Source of the DNA: Allorhizocola rhizosphaerae
GTDB taxonomy: Bacteria; Actinomycetota; Actinomycetes; Mycobacteriales; Micromonosporaceae
Direction of reading: 5' to 3'
Assembly (NCBI RefSeq): GCF_003426775.1
Contig: NZ_QJUG01000026.1
Span: 1 to 53,062, forward strand
Length of the DNA: 53,062 bases
Numbering within the stretch: the first letter of the stretch is position 1; each line of letters begins with the position of its first letter. The position numbers and the translations under genes are program-made. Positions 42,405 through 50,298 of the stretch are shown piece by piece. The notes below the pieces were generated by a model. It did not search any database. It was not told the origin of the DNA and saw only the letters and a program-made list of their open reading frames with translations.

Positions 42405-43604
42405 ATGCCACGCCTCGCCCGCACGCCCGGCCTGACCGATGAGCAGGTCGCCATCCTCGAGACGGTGCGTGAGTTCGCCGACAAGGAGATCATCCCACGG
42501 GCCCAGCACCTGGAGCACGCGGATGAGTATCCCGAGCAGATCATCGACGGCATGCGCGCCATGGGCCTGTTCGGGCTCACCATCCCGGAGGAGTTCGGCG
42601 GGCTCGGCGAGTCGCTGCTGACCTACGCGCTCGTGGTCGAGGAGCTCTCGCGCGGCTGGATGTCGATCTCGGGCATCGTCAACACGCACTTCATCGTGGC
42701 GTATCTGATCGCGCAGCACGGAAGCGACTCGCAAAAAGAGCACTTCCTGCCGCGCATGGCCACAGGCGAGGTGCGCGGCGCGTTCAGCATGTCCGAACCG
42801 GAGACCGGCTCGGACGTGTCGGCCATCAAGACGCGCGCCGTGCTCGACGCAGACGCGTATGTCCTCAACGGACAGAAGATGTGGCTCACCAACGGGGCCT
42901 ATTCGTCGGTCGTCGCGACGCTGGTGAAGACCGACCAGGGCGCGGATTCGGTGTACGGCAACATGACCACGTTCCTGCTGGAGAAGGAGCCGGGCTTCGG
43001 CGAGACCGCGCCGGGCCTGACGATCCCCGGGCGCATCGACAAGATGGGCTACAAGGGCGTGGAGACCACGGAGATGGTGCTCGACGGGCATCGCGTGCCG
43101 GCCACATCCGTCCTAGGTGGACCGTCGCAGGCGGGGCGCGGCTTCTACCAGATGATGGACGGCATCGAGGTGGGCCGGGTCAATGTGGCGGCGCGGGCGT
43201 GCGGCATCTCGATCCGGGCGTTCGAGCTCGCCATCGCCTATGCGCAGCAGCGCAGGACGTTCGGCAAGCCGATCGCGCAACACCAGGCGATCGCGTTCAA
43301 ACTGGCCGAGATGGGCACGAAGATCGAGGCGGCGCACGCATTGATGGTCAACGCTGCCCGGCTGAAGGACGCGGGCCAGCGCAACGACGTCGAGGCGGGC
43401 ATGGCCAAGCTGCTGGCGAGCGAATACTGCCACGACATCGTGACCGAGGCGTTCCGCGTCCACGGCGGCTACGGGTACTCGAAGGAGTACGAGATCGAGC
43501 GGCTGATGCGCGAGGCGCCGTTCCTGCTCATCGGCGAGGGTACGAGTGAGATTCAGAAGACCATCATCTCGCGCGGGCTGCTCCGGGAGTACGGAATACA
43601 CTAA
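42405..43604 (+). CDS. Acyl-CoA dehydrogenase
   Basis: 399 residues. FAD-dependent acyl-CoA oxidation at the alpha,beta position. FGLTIPEEFGGLG, FSMSEPETGSDVSAI and MWLTNGAYSSVVATLVKT form the FAD site; FRVHGGYGYSKEYEIERLMREA and the C-terminal LIGEGTSEIQKTII carry the dimer and catalytic-glutamate regions. Resembles FadE-type enzymes beside CitE and MaoC genes in mycobacteria. ATG with GAAAGGA seven bases upstream. Confidence 0.87.
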   Translation: MPRLARTPGLTDEQVAILETVREFADKEIIPRAQHLEHADEYPEQIIDGMRAMGLFGLTIPEEFGGLGESLLTYALVVEELSRGWMSISGIVNTHFIVAYLIAQHGSDSQKEHFLPRMATGEVRGAFSMSEPETGSDVSAIKTRAVLDADAYVLNGQKMWLTNGAYSSVVATLVKTDQGADSVYGNMTTFLLEKEPGFGETAPGLTIPGRIDKMGYKGVETTEMVLDGHRVPATSVLGGPSQAGRGFYQMMDGIEVGRVNVAARACGISIRAFELAIAYAQQRRTFGKPIAQHQAIAFKLAEMGTKIEAAHALMVNAARLKDAGQRNDVEAGMAKLLASEYCHDIVTEAFRVHGGYGYSKEYEIERLMREAPFLLIGEGTSEIQKTIISRGLLREYGIH

Positions 43605-43690
43605 GCCGGTGCGCCGACTTGCTCACGCTGCCGCCAAGGATCCGCACGCCGGCTCCTTCATCACCCCTGCATGCCTTACGGGGTGATCCG

Positions 43691-44074
43691 ATGCGCCGAC
43701 TGCTCACCCCGAAATGGCTGGCCGCGCACGCGCTGGCCTGGCTGGGTGTCGCCGCATGTCTTGCGCTGGGCTGGTGGCAGGCGGGTCGCGCGCTCGAGGG
43801 CAACATGCTCAGCTGGGCCTACACGTTCGAATGGCCCGTCTTCGCAATTTTCATAATCGTCATTTGGGTACGGGAAATGCGTCTGGCGGTCCGGAAGGCC
43901 CCGGCGGGCGGGGAGACGAAGGTCACTCCCGCGAAGCGGGGACCGGTGATCACCAGGCCAATGGCGGCTGCGCCCGCTGATGACGACGACGATCCGAAGC
44001 TCGCCGAATACAACCGATATCTGGCGTGGCTGAGCGCCCACCCGGACGCGAACCCCAAGGAGTATCAATGCTGA
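43691..44074 (+). CDS. Small membrane protein upstream of DUF3817 gene
   Basis: 127 residues. Two helices: LAAHALAWLGVAACLALGWWQAGRA and WPVFAIFIIVIWVREM, then a cytoplasmic tail with an acidic DDDDD run and LAEYNRYLAWLSAHPD at the end. This architecture (with W..GRAL between helices) is a conserved actinobacterial unknown, usually paired with a DUF3817 protein as here. The stop overlaps the next start by seven bases, which implies coupling. Function unknown. Confidence 0.75.
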   Translation: MRRLLTPKWLAAHALAWLGVAACLALGWWQAGRALEGNMLSWAYTFEWPVFAIFIIVIWVREMRLAVRKAPAGGETKVTPAKRGPVITRPMAAAPADDDDDPKLAEYNRYLAWLSAHPDANPKEYQC

Positions 44075-44418
44075 AACGCGGCCTGCCCGGCGCGCTGGCC
44101 CGCTATCGGGTGATCGCCTGGACCGTCGGTGTGCTGCTGCTGTTGCTCACGCTGGTGGCCATGCCGCTGAAGTACTTCGCGCACAACGACATCGGCGTGC
44201 TGCTCGTGGCGCCCGTGCACGGCTGGCTCTACGTCGCCTACCTGATCGCGACCGCCGACCTGGCGCGCCGGGTGCAGTGGTCGGTCAAGCGCGTGGTGGT
44301 GGTCGCGCTCTCGGGCACCATCCCGTTCGTGTCGTTCATGATGGAGCGGCAGGTGCGCCAGTGGGTGCAGCTGACCACCCGGGGTGGCAAGGAACCCTCG
44401 GCAGCGTCGGCCAGATAG
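44068..44418 (+). CDS. DUF3817 integral membrane protein
   Basis: 116 residues. Three or four helices (VIAWTVGVLLLLLTLVAMPLKYF, VLLVAPVHGWLYVAYLIATADLA, VVVVALSGTIPFVSFMMER); the PVHGWLY motif marks DUF3817. AAGGAG lies five bases before the ATG, inside the previous gene. Unknown function; the two membrane proteins probably act together. Confidence 0.85.
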   Translation: MLKRGLPGALARYRVIAWTVGVLLLLLTLVAMPLKYFAHNDIGVLLVAPVHGWLYVAYLIATADLARRVQWSVKRVVVVALSGTIPFVSFMMERQVRQWVQLTTRGGKEPSAASAR

Positions 44419-44428
44419 GCTGATTGGC

Positions 44429-45142
44429 ATGACACAGGTCAATGGCGACACCGTTTTGCAGTCGGAGGTCCTGGAGGATCTCAGTGACGCGGTGAACTAC
44501 CAGCGATGGCTCGCCGACCTGGTCCGGCCGCACCTGGGCGATGAGCCGCTGGAGATCGGCAGTGGGCTGGGCTACTACGCGGCCCTGTGGCTGCCCGACG
44601 TGCGGCACTTCACGGCGACCGAGGCCGACCCGGCGCGGCTGGTGGACCTCAAGGAGCGATATGCGGGCGAGCCTCGCGTGACCGTGCGCCAGCTGGCCCT
44701 GCCCGCGCCCGCCGAGGGGATCGGGCAGCACAGCTGCATCGTGGCGCTCAACGTGTGGGAGCACATCGACGACCACGTGGGCGCGCTGCGCTCGGCCGCC
44801 GCCATGCTGCGGCCCGGTGGGCGGGTGGTGCTCGTGGTGCCCGCGTTCGAGTCGGCGATGAGCAACTTCGACCGGCTCATCGGGCACGTTCGCCGGTACA
44901 CGACAAAATCGATGAGGGAGTTGCTCGAAGCCGCCGGCCTGGAAATCCAGGATGTTCACTATATCAACCCGGTCGGGCTGTTGAGCTGGTATGTGGTGTG
45001 CAAGCTGTTGCGGCAGCGCCCGAAGAACGGGTTGCTGCTGCGGGTTTACGACCGCGTCATGATCCCCATGCTGCGAAGGGCCGAACAGGGGAGGCGTCCC
45101 CCGTTCGGCCAGAGCGTGTTCGCAGTCGCGATCAAGCGGTAG
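44429..45142 (+). CDS. Class I SAM-dependent methyltransferase
   Basis: 237 residues from ATG 44429, which has TAGGCT exactly seven bases upstream (44416-44421). EIGSGLGYYAALW is the SAM-binding glycine loop, TATEADPARLVDL the acidic second strand, and VALNVWEHIDDHVGALRSAA the post-motif typical of methyltransferase type 11/23. LIGHVRRYT is followed by a helical C-terminal region with one amphipathic or hydrophobic segment (INPVGLLSWYVVCKLL), as in glycan- or lipid-modifying members. Substrate unknown. Independently transcribed despite the short gap. Confidence 0.85.
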   Translation: MTQVNGDTVLQSEVLEDLSDAVNYQRWLADLVRPHLGDEPLEIGSGLGYYAALWLPDVRHFTATEADPARLVDLKERYAGEPRVTVRQLALPAPAEGIGQHSCIVALNVWEHIDDHVGALRSAAAMLRPGGRVVLVVPAFESAMSNFDRLIGHVRRYTTKSMRELLEAAGLEIQDVHYINPVGLLSWYVVCKLLRQRPKNGLLLRVYDRVMIPMLRRAEQGRRPPFGQSVFAVAIKR

Positions 45143-45189
45143 TTGCCAGGCACTCGCGCGCTGATTCTGGCGCGGGGCAAGCAACTCGG

Positions 45190-45278
45190 GCGTGATCGCC
45201 TGGGTGCGAAGGTTGCGTCGCGATTGGCGAGGGGCCTCGCCCGCATGCAAATCGGGCGCGCCCCACGCGCGATCACGC
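45190..45278. terminator. Nested inverted repeats between convergent genes
   Basis: GCGTGATCGC (45190-45199) pairs with GCGATCACGC (45269-45278), enclosing a tight hairpin GGCGAGG-GG-CCTCGCC (45226-45241). It sits between the convergent methyltransferase and thioredoxin genes, overlapping the latter's last codons. A bidirectional terminator without U-tract is likely. Confidence 0.5.
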
Positions 45279-45632
45279 CTTGGCTGCGGCGGCCTTGACC
45301 TTTTCCATGTCGAGCGCCCGCACCTGGGTGATCAGGCTCTCCAGCGCGGACGCCGGCAGGGCGCCGGGCTGGGCATAGACGATCACGCCGTCGCGGATGG
45401 CCATGATGGTCGGTATCGACATGATGCCGTAGCGGGCTTGGAGCTCGGGCTGCGCCTCGGTGTCCACCTTGCCGAAGGTGATGTCGGCGTGCTTCTCGGA
45501 GGCGCTCTCATAGGTCGGTGCGAATCGAATACACGGGCCGCACCACGACGCCCAGAAATCGACCAGCGTGATGCCCTCGGGCTTGCTGGTGACCTCGTCA
45601 AAGTTGTCCTTGGTGAGCTCTACTGTCGCCAT
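45273..45632 (-). CDS. Thioredoxin
   Basis: 119 residues. Active site FWASWCGPCIRFAP near residues 27-40, cis-proline in MSIPTIM, full thioredoxin fold. Cytosolic disulfide reductase. The C-terminus extends with a charged helix (ALDMEKVKAAAAKA), slightly longer than classical TrxA. ATG 45632 with GGAGCGG six bases upstream. The upstream in-frame extension is a shadow of the next gene. Confidence 0.9.
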   Translation of the reverse strand: MATVELTKDNFDEVTSKPEGITLVDFWASWCGPCIRFAPTYESASEKHADITFGKVDTEAQPELQARYGIMSIPTIMAIRDGVIVYAQPGALPASALESLITQVRALDMEKVKAAAAKA

Positions 45633-45739
45633 GTTTCCCGCTCCGAGTCTCATCGATTGATCAGGCGTGATGAATAACCGGCGGCGGTCGCCGGGAATTC
45701 CCGCACGATTACGATACCCAGGGTGAGCAGTAGCACACC

Positions 45740-46198
45740 CTATTCGGCGGGGCGTTTCGGCACCATCACCTTGCGGCGGAAGACGCAGACCATCGTGCCG
45801 TCCTGCTTGTAGCCGCGGGTCTCGACGCTGACCACGCCTCGATCCGGCTTGGACTCGGACTCGCGCTTTTCGAGCACGGTCGTCTCGCCGTAGATGGTGT
45901 CGCCGTGGAACGTCGGCGCGACATGGCGCAGCGACTCGACCTCCAGGTTGGCGATGGCCTTGCCGCTTACGTCGGCCACGGACATGCCGAGCAGCAATGA
46001 GTAGATGTAGTTGCCCACCACCACATTGCGTTTGAACTCCGTCTGGGTCTCGGCGTAGTGCGCGTCGAGGTGCAGCGGGTGGTGGTTCATGGTGAGCAGG
46101 CAAAATAGGTGATCGTCATATTCGGTGACGGTCTTGCCGGGCCAGTGCTTGTAGATCGCGCCGACTTCGAACTCTTCAAAATACCGACCGAACTGCAT
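45740..46198 (-). CDS. MaoC-family acyl-CoA hydratase
   Basis: 152 residues. Hotdog hydratase: GRYFEEFEVGAIYKHWPGKTVTEYDDHLFCLLTMNHHPLHLD, with the catalytic Asp-His pair in the NHHPLHLD region, then VVVGNYIYSLLLGM and a strand-rich end. Adds water to an enoyl-CoA. In M. tuberculosis the same three families (CitE-like lyase, MaoC, acyl-CoA dehydrogenase) are neighbours in Rv2498c-Rv2500c, so the same pathway is plausible. AAGGTGG just before ATG 46198, which also fits a TAAGGT -10. Confidence 0.85.
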   Translation of the reverse strand: MQFGRYFEEFEVGAIYKHWPGKTVTEYDDHLFCLLTMNHHPLHLDAHYAETQTEFKRNVVVGNYIYSLLLGMSVADVSGKAIANLEVESLRHVAPTFHGDTIYGETTVLEKRESESKPDRGVVSVETRGYKQDGTMVCVFRRKVMVPKRPAE

Positions 46199-46531
46199 GA
46201 TCCACCTTACTGTGCGTGATCGCCTTCTGGTCAGAGTGCCTACGCCTGTGGGGTGTCCGGGGCTCGGCCCCGGAGAATTATCGCGGCCCTCGGCGAAAGC
46301 GCCAAAGGCGCTGAGCAGCAGTGAACGGCGGGGCCCTCCCCGGCACCCGCCGCCCACGCTCTCGTAACACGGAATTCTGCCGTACAACAAAGAACGTGTA
46401 TAGGTCTCCGTCAGAGACTCAGGTCACAACACAGCGTCATTGTTCCGACAGTGGCTCACGCGTGCGGGTGATTACCACGCAAGGTGACAGCGGCTCGGGT
46501 TCGCGGCATATGCTGGCCACAGGAGGTCACC
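46199..46531. other. Intergenic region with hairpins
   Basis: 333 bases. GGGGC-TCG-GCCCC at about 46258-46270 is a short GC hairpin. The rest shows no gene. The right end carries the strong AGGAGGT ribosome-binding site of the next gene and presumably its promoter. Confidence 0.4.
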
Positions 46532-47053
46532 ATGCCGAGCAAGTCAGCTTCAGGGAATCTCCTTTCCGCGCGAGAGTCCGTGCTCCTCGCGTTCGAACCG
46601 CATGAGTGGGAGCTGCTGGTGCGGCTCCCGGCGCGCATCATGATCGCGGCCACCTCGGCCGAACCCGACAGCGACCGCCGCACCGTCGCCGAGGGATTGG
46701 CGGGCATCAACGCCATCGCCGCGGGTGCATCGTCGCACTCCGATCTGGTGCGCGCGACCGTAGCATCGATCTACGCCGAGGCCGACCCCGATCCGCCCAC
46801 CGCCGAGCAGTTCCGCGACCGCGCGGCGGGCATCACCGAGGTGCTCGTGAGCTGCCGGGCGGCGGCGCTCGTGCTCGACTCCCGTGCCACCCGCGACGAC
46901 GCGGCGACCTATCGGACGTGGGTCGAGTCCATCGCCGAAAAGGTGTGCGGCGCGGCCAAATCCGGTGGTGTGCTTGGCGTCGGCGGCGTCACGCACAGCG
47001 CGGCAGAACAGAAGTTCCTGGCCGACCTCGCCGACGCATTGCGCAATAAATAA
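46532..47053 (+). CDS. Conserved hypothetical protein
   Basis: 173 residues, strongly translated judging from AGGAGGT four bases before ATG 46532. All-helical: LLAFEPHEWELLVRLPARIMIAA, VAEGLAGINAIAAGASSHSDLVRATVAS, ITEVLVSCRAAALVLDSRA, WVESIAEKVCGAAKSGGVLGVGG. The last part with THSAAEQKFLADLADAL is typical of a compact soluble bundle. I do not recognise the family. Twelve bases before the SpoU gene, which however has its own -10. Confidence 0.72.
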   Translation: MPSKSASGNLLSARESVLLAFEPHEWELLVRLPARIMIAATSAEPDSDRRTVAEGLAGINAIAAGASSHSDLVRATVASIYAEADPDPPTAEQFRDRAAGITEVLVSCRAAALVLDSRATRDDAATYRTWVESIAEKVCGAAKSGGVLGVGGVTHSAAEQKFLADLADALRNK

Positions 47054-47064
47054 GCTGCTGCTTT

Positions 47065-47697
47065 GTGATCGACGACGAGGCCGTGGGCACGGTGGGTGTC
47101 GGGCCATGGGAGGGCCCGTGGCCCGACGACCCCCGATACGACCCGCAGCTGCTGGCCGAGGGCGACCGGCGCAACGTCGTCGACCGGTACCGGTATTGGC
47201 GGCTCGAAGCGATCGTGGCCGACCTGGACACGCGCCGGCACGCCTTCCATGTGGCCATCGAAAACTGGCAGCACGACCTCAACATCGGCACGGTCGTGCG
47301 CACGGCCAACGCGTTCCTTGCCGCCGAGGTGCACATCGTGGGCAGGCGGCGCTGGAACCGGCGCGGAGCCATGGTCACCGATCGATACCAGCACGTGCGG
47401 TACCACGAGACGATCTCCGATCTGGTGGGGTGGGCGCACGGGGCGGGCCTGACCGTGGTCGGGATCGACAACCTGCCCGGCAGCCGGCCCATCGAGACCG
47501 TCGACCTGCCACGCCAATGCCTGTTGCTGTTCGGCCAGGAGGGGCCCGGGTTGTCCGATGCCGCGCGGGAGGCGTGCGATCTGCTCTTCTCCATCGCGCA
47601 GTACGGCTCGACCCGCTCGATCAATGCGGGTGTGGCCTCGGGGATCGCGATGCACGCCTGGATCCGGGAACACGCGCCACCGCCCCCACCCGCTTGA
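47065..47697 (+). CDS. SpoU/TrmH-family RNA 2'-O-methyltransferase
   Basis: 210 residues. SPOUT knot methyltransferase: ENWQHDLNIGTVVRTANAFLAAEVHIVG (motif 1, N..AN.RTA), CLLLFGQEGPGLS (motif 2) and IAQYGSTRSINAGVASGIAMHAW (motif 3). Methylates a ribose in tRNA or rRNA. Start GTG 47065 has TAAGCT eight bases upstream and no Shine-Dalgarno. The protein has an unusual 45-residue acidic, tryptophan-containing N-terminal extension (GPWEGPWPDDPRYD). Confidence 0.9.
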   Translation: MIDDEAVGTVGVGPWEGPWPDDPRYDPQLLAEGDRRNVVDRYRYWRLEAIVADLDTRRHAFHVAIENWQHDLNIGTVVRTANAFLAAEVHIVGRRRWNRRGAMVTDRYQHVRYHETISDLVGWAHGAGLTVVGIDNLPGSRPIETVDLPRQCLLLFGQEGPGLSDAAREACDLLFSIAQYGSTRSINAGVASGIAMHAWIREHAPPPPPA

Positions 47698-47728
47698 CGT
47701 GCTGTGACGGGCGGCGGAAAGTGGGACT

Positions 47729-48376
47729 ATGAGCCTCGCGGTGTCCTGTCCGCGGTGCGGGGGGCCTGTGCGGCCGCCCGGGCTCACCCATTCCCAATGG
47801 TTGTGCGACAGCTGCGGCCCGGTACTGCCCCTGCACACGGCCTCGCGGGTCAACCGCGAGGTGGTGGCGTCCGCCGTGGAACGGGCCAAGCGCGACGGCA
47901 TGCCGATGTGGTGCCCGTGGCCGATGCCCCCGGGCTGGATGGTCACCGGCCTGGGCTGGGTGGCCGACGACCGGTCGCGGGTGGCCGCGACCGCGGTGGC
48001 GTGCACCGGGCCCACGCCGTTGGGCGACGGGCCGGCCGATGTCGTGCTGGTGGCCGAGGAGCCCGGGGTGGGGCTGGGCGCCCGCATGGCGGGCCTGCCC
48101 GGACAACCCGACCTGGGCCCGGATATCGCGGGAGCAGGCTCGCACGCCAAGGTCAAGGCGGCGGGGCATCCGACTCCATTGTGGTCGGTCGAGGTACCCC
48201 CTGATAGGAGCGTCTATGCCGGGGAGGCGAAGGGTCGCTGGATCTACGCCATAGCATGGCCTGCGCACGCCGGCTACTTCTTCGCCGAAAACCCCGTCCT
48301 GCACGACCTGGCCGAATGGCTGCCCGCTGAGCTCGTCTTCGGTGCGCCCTCACCTCGTTTGAGCAGCTCAACCTAG
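47729..48376 (+). CDS. Zinc-ribbon protein of unknown function (DUF6758-like)
   Basis: 215 residues. N-terminal CPRCGGPVRPP then CDSCGPV gives a four-cysteine zinc ribbon; the rest (WCPWPMPPGWMVTGLGWVADD, ADVVLVAEEPGVGLGARMAG, GRWIYAIAWPAHAGYFFAENP) is a conserved actinobacterial unknown. Family naming is from memory and less certain than the domain layout. Monocistronic, 31 bases after the methyltransferase. Function unknown. Confidence 0.78.
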   Translation: MSLAVSCPRCGGPVRPPGLTHSQWLCDSCGPVLPLHTASRVNREVVASAVERAKRDGMPMWCPWPMPPGWMVTGLGWVADDRSRVAATAVACTGPTPLGDGPADVVLVAEEPGVGLGARMAGLPGQPDLGPDIAGAGSHAKVKAAGHPTPLWSVEVPPDRSVYAGEAKGRWIYAIAWPAHAGYFFAENPVLHDLAEWLPAELVFGAPSPRLSSST

Positions 48377-48518
48377 TTCTCGTGGATAGCGCCCGAGGTG
48401 GCGGGCGGGCATCGCACACGTCTGACGGAGATGTGCCTTAATGATTCTGAAGCGGGCGCCAAACTGTTAATCTGAGAACGCTCAGCCACGGAATAACCGC
48501 AGAGGGAGAAGGCCTGAC
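48377..48518. other. Short intergenic region
   Basis: Promoter region for the small membrane gene; GAGGGAGAA at about 48503 is its ribosome-binding site. Nothing else seen. Confidence 0.35.
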
Positions 48519-48686
48519 ATGGTCAAGAAGATCCTTACCTGGGGAGGCATCGCCTTCTTGATCTTCTTCGTTGCGTTCCGGCCTGGAGCTGCGGCGGAAG
48601 TGGTAAAAACTCTTGGCAGCACCGCGGTCGACATCCTGACCGGCGTCGGTGACTTCTTCAGCAGCCTGGTGTCCGCCCTCGCATGA
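48519..48686 (+). CDS. Small hydrophobic membrane protein (55 aa)
   Basis: MVKKILTWGGIAFLIFFVAF at the start, a basic N-terminus and one helix, then an amphipathic LGSTAVDILTGVGDFFSSLV tail. Conserved-looking for its size: the pattern K..L.W.....F..F is common in a small actinobacterial family next to PH-domain proteins. The TGA overlaps the next ATG by four bases (ATGA), so the two proteins are made together. Function unknown. Confidence 0.72.
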   Translation: MVKKILTWGGIAFLIFFVAFRPGAAAEVVKTLGSTAVDILTGVGDFFSSLVSALA

Positions 48687-49522
48687 CCACGGGTCCTGGG
48701 CCGGGCGAGCCCGAAGAGCCGCGGCGCGAGCGGGATACCGAGCCGATTCCGCGCACGCGGGGTGAGGCGCACCCACCGCCCGACGAGCTGTCCGACACCG
48801 ACGAGGTCCCGCACTTTGTCGGCAAGGCGACAGTGGGCGCGGCGGCCGGCCGCGGCCCCGGTGGGCACGGTTCGGCGGCGGGGCCCGACGACGAGCTGCC
48901 GCACTTCTCCGAGGAGGAGCTGGCCGGTGTCCGGTTCGACTCCTCGGGCGCGCCGGTCAGCTCCCGTCGCGTGCTGCCGCTGGAAGACGAGCCGAGCAAC
49001 CTCGTGGCGCGCTACCTGTTCCCGACCGAGCGTTACCGGGGCGAGTGGAAGCGGCACTGGGTGCACCTGGGCAACCACCTTCTGATCGGCGTGGTCGCCA
49101 CGTTCATCCTGGGCTACCTGTCCGGCTTCCTCGCCAAACAGGATGCGGCGCGGGGCCTGTGGGTCGGCGCCGTCGTGGTGTGGGCGGTCATCATGGGCTG
49201 GGTCGCGTGGAAGGTCGCCGACTGGTACTTCGACCGGTTCATCCTGACCAACAAGCGACTGATGCTCGTGAACGGAATAATCACCCGGCGGGTCGCCATG
49301 ATGCCGCTGATCAAGGTGACCGACATGAAATACGAGCAGTCCCCGATGGGGCGCATCCTCAACTACGGCACGTTCGTGCTGGAGTCGGCGGGCCAGGACC
49401 AGGCATTGAGCAAGGTCGCTCACATGCCCAACCCCAACGAGCTCTATCTGCGCATCGTCGAGGAGATGTACGAGCCGGCGGCCGTCGAGGCGAGACTCGG
49501 CCGTGAGCCCGACGAGGAGTGA
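48683..49522 (+). CDS. Bacterial PH-domain (DUF304) membrane protein
   Basis: 279 residues. The first 110 are acidic, charged and disordered (DELSDTDEVPHF, DDELPHFSEEELAG: two DE..PHF repeats). Two helices follow (HLGNHLLIGVVATFILGYLSGFLA, LWVGAVVVWAVIMGWVAWKV), then a cytoplasmic PH fold: DRFILTNKRLMLVNGIITRRVAMMPLIKVTDMKYEQS and ILNYGTFVLESAGQDQAL, the bPH2/DUF304 signature. Function unknown; coupled to the small membrane protein upstream, which is probably a partner. Confidence 0.83.
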   Translation: MTTGPGPGEPEEPRRERDTEPIPRTRGEAHPPPDELSDTDEVPHFVGKATVGAAAGRGPGGHGSAAGPDDELPHFSEEELAGVRFDSSGAPVSSRRVLPLEDEPSNLVARYLFPTERYRGEWKRHWVHLGNHLLIGVVATFILGYLSGFLAKQDAARGLWVGAVVVWAVIMGWVAWKVADWYFDRFILTNKRLMLVNGIITRRVAMMPLIKVTDMKYEQSPMGRILNYGTFVLESAGQDQALSKVAHMPNPNELYLRIVEEMYEPAAVEARLGREPDEE

Positions 49523-49593
49523 CTCGTTAGCTCTAGCTCCCGCTGCCTTGTTGTGCCACCCTGTCCGATAGCGCGACAGGGGAGGTGCCACAC

Positions 49594-50295
49594 GTGGCTT
49601 CGGGCAGCCGGCAGCGCCAGGTCTTGGAAGACGAGTTTCGCGACTTCGTCAATGCGCGCTCGGCTGCGCTGCTGCGCACCGCCTACCTGCTCGCGGGTGA
49701 CTGGGCCACGGCCGAGGACCTGCTGCAGACCGCGCTGACCAAGACCTATCTGGCTTGGAAGCGGCTCGGCCAGATCGAGGCGGTGGAGCCCTACGCCCGG
49801 CGTGTGCTGGTCAACACCGCCACCAGCTGGTGGCGCCGCCGCTGGCACGGCGAGCGGCCCACCGAATTCCTGCCCGAACGGGCCGCGCCCGACCGCCTGG
49901 ACGAGCAGCTCGACCGCGATGTCCTATGGAGGCACGTCAAAGCCTTGCCGGCGCGACAACGCGCCGTGCTAGTTCTGCGTTTCTACGAAGACATGTCCGA
50001 GGCGCAGACGGCCGCGATGCTCAACATCTCCGCGGGCACGGTGAAGAGCCAAACCTCCCGTGCACTGGGGACGTTGCGCCAGCGGCTGGCGGCCGAGGGG
50101 CTGCAACCACCGGTGTTGCCAGAGCGTGAGCAGGCTTCGAAGAAGCCGGTCAAGCCGGCCGAGCCGGTGGTGGAGCAGCCCGTCATGCCGCTCGTCGACG
50201 TGCCGGAGCCCGTAGAGGTGCCGGCGCAGCGCTCGGAGGGGGATGAGATCAGGCCTGCACCGGAAGCGGTGCCGGCCGGGAGAGCCGGGCGATGA
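49594..50295 (+). CDS. SigE-family RNA polymerase sigma-70 factor
   Basis: 233 residues. Region 2: FVNARSAALLRTAYLLAGDWATAEDLLQTALTKTYLAW; region 4: ALPARQRAVLVLRFYEDMSEAQTAAMLNISAGTVKSQTSRAL (HTH). This is the actinomycete SigE/SigM-like ECF subgroup. Beyond region 4, about 65 residues of Pro/Glu/Val-rich low complexity follow (KKPVKPAEPVVEQPVMPLVD), unusual for a sigma factor. GTG 49594 with GGAGG upstream (49585 also possible). Four bases before the membrane partner. Confidence 0.88.
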   Translation: MASGSRQRQVLEDEFRDFVNARSAALLRTAYLLAGDWATAEDLLQTALTKTYLAWKRLGQIEAVEPYARRVLVNTATSWWRRRWHGERPTEFLPERAAPDRLDEQLDRDVLWRHVKALPARQRAVLVLRFYEDMSEAQTAAMLNISAGTVKSQTSRALGTLRQRLAAEGLQPPVLPEREQASKKPVKPAEPVVEQPVMPLVDVPEPVEVPAQRSEGDEIRPAPEAVPAGRAGR

Positions 50296-50298
50296 CGA

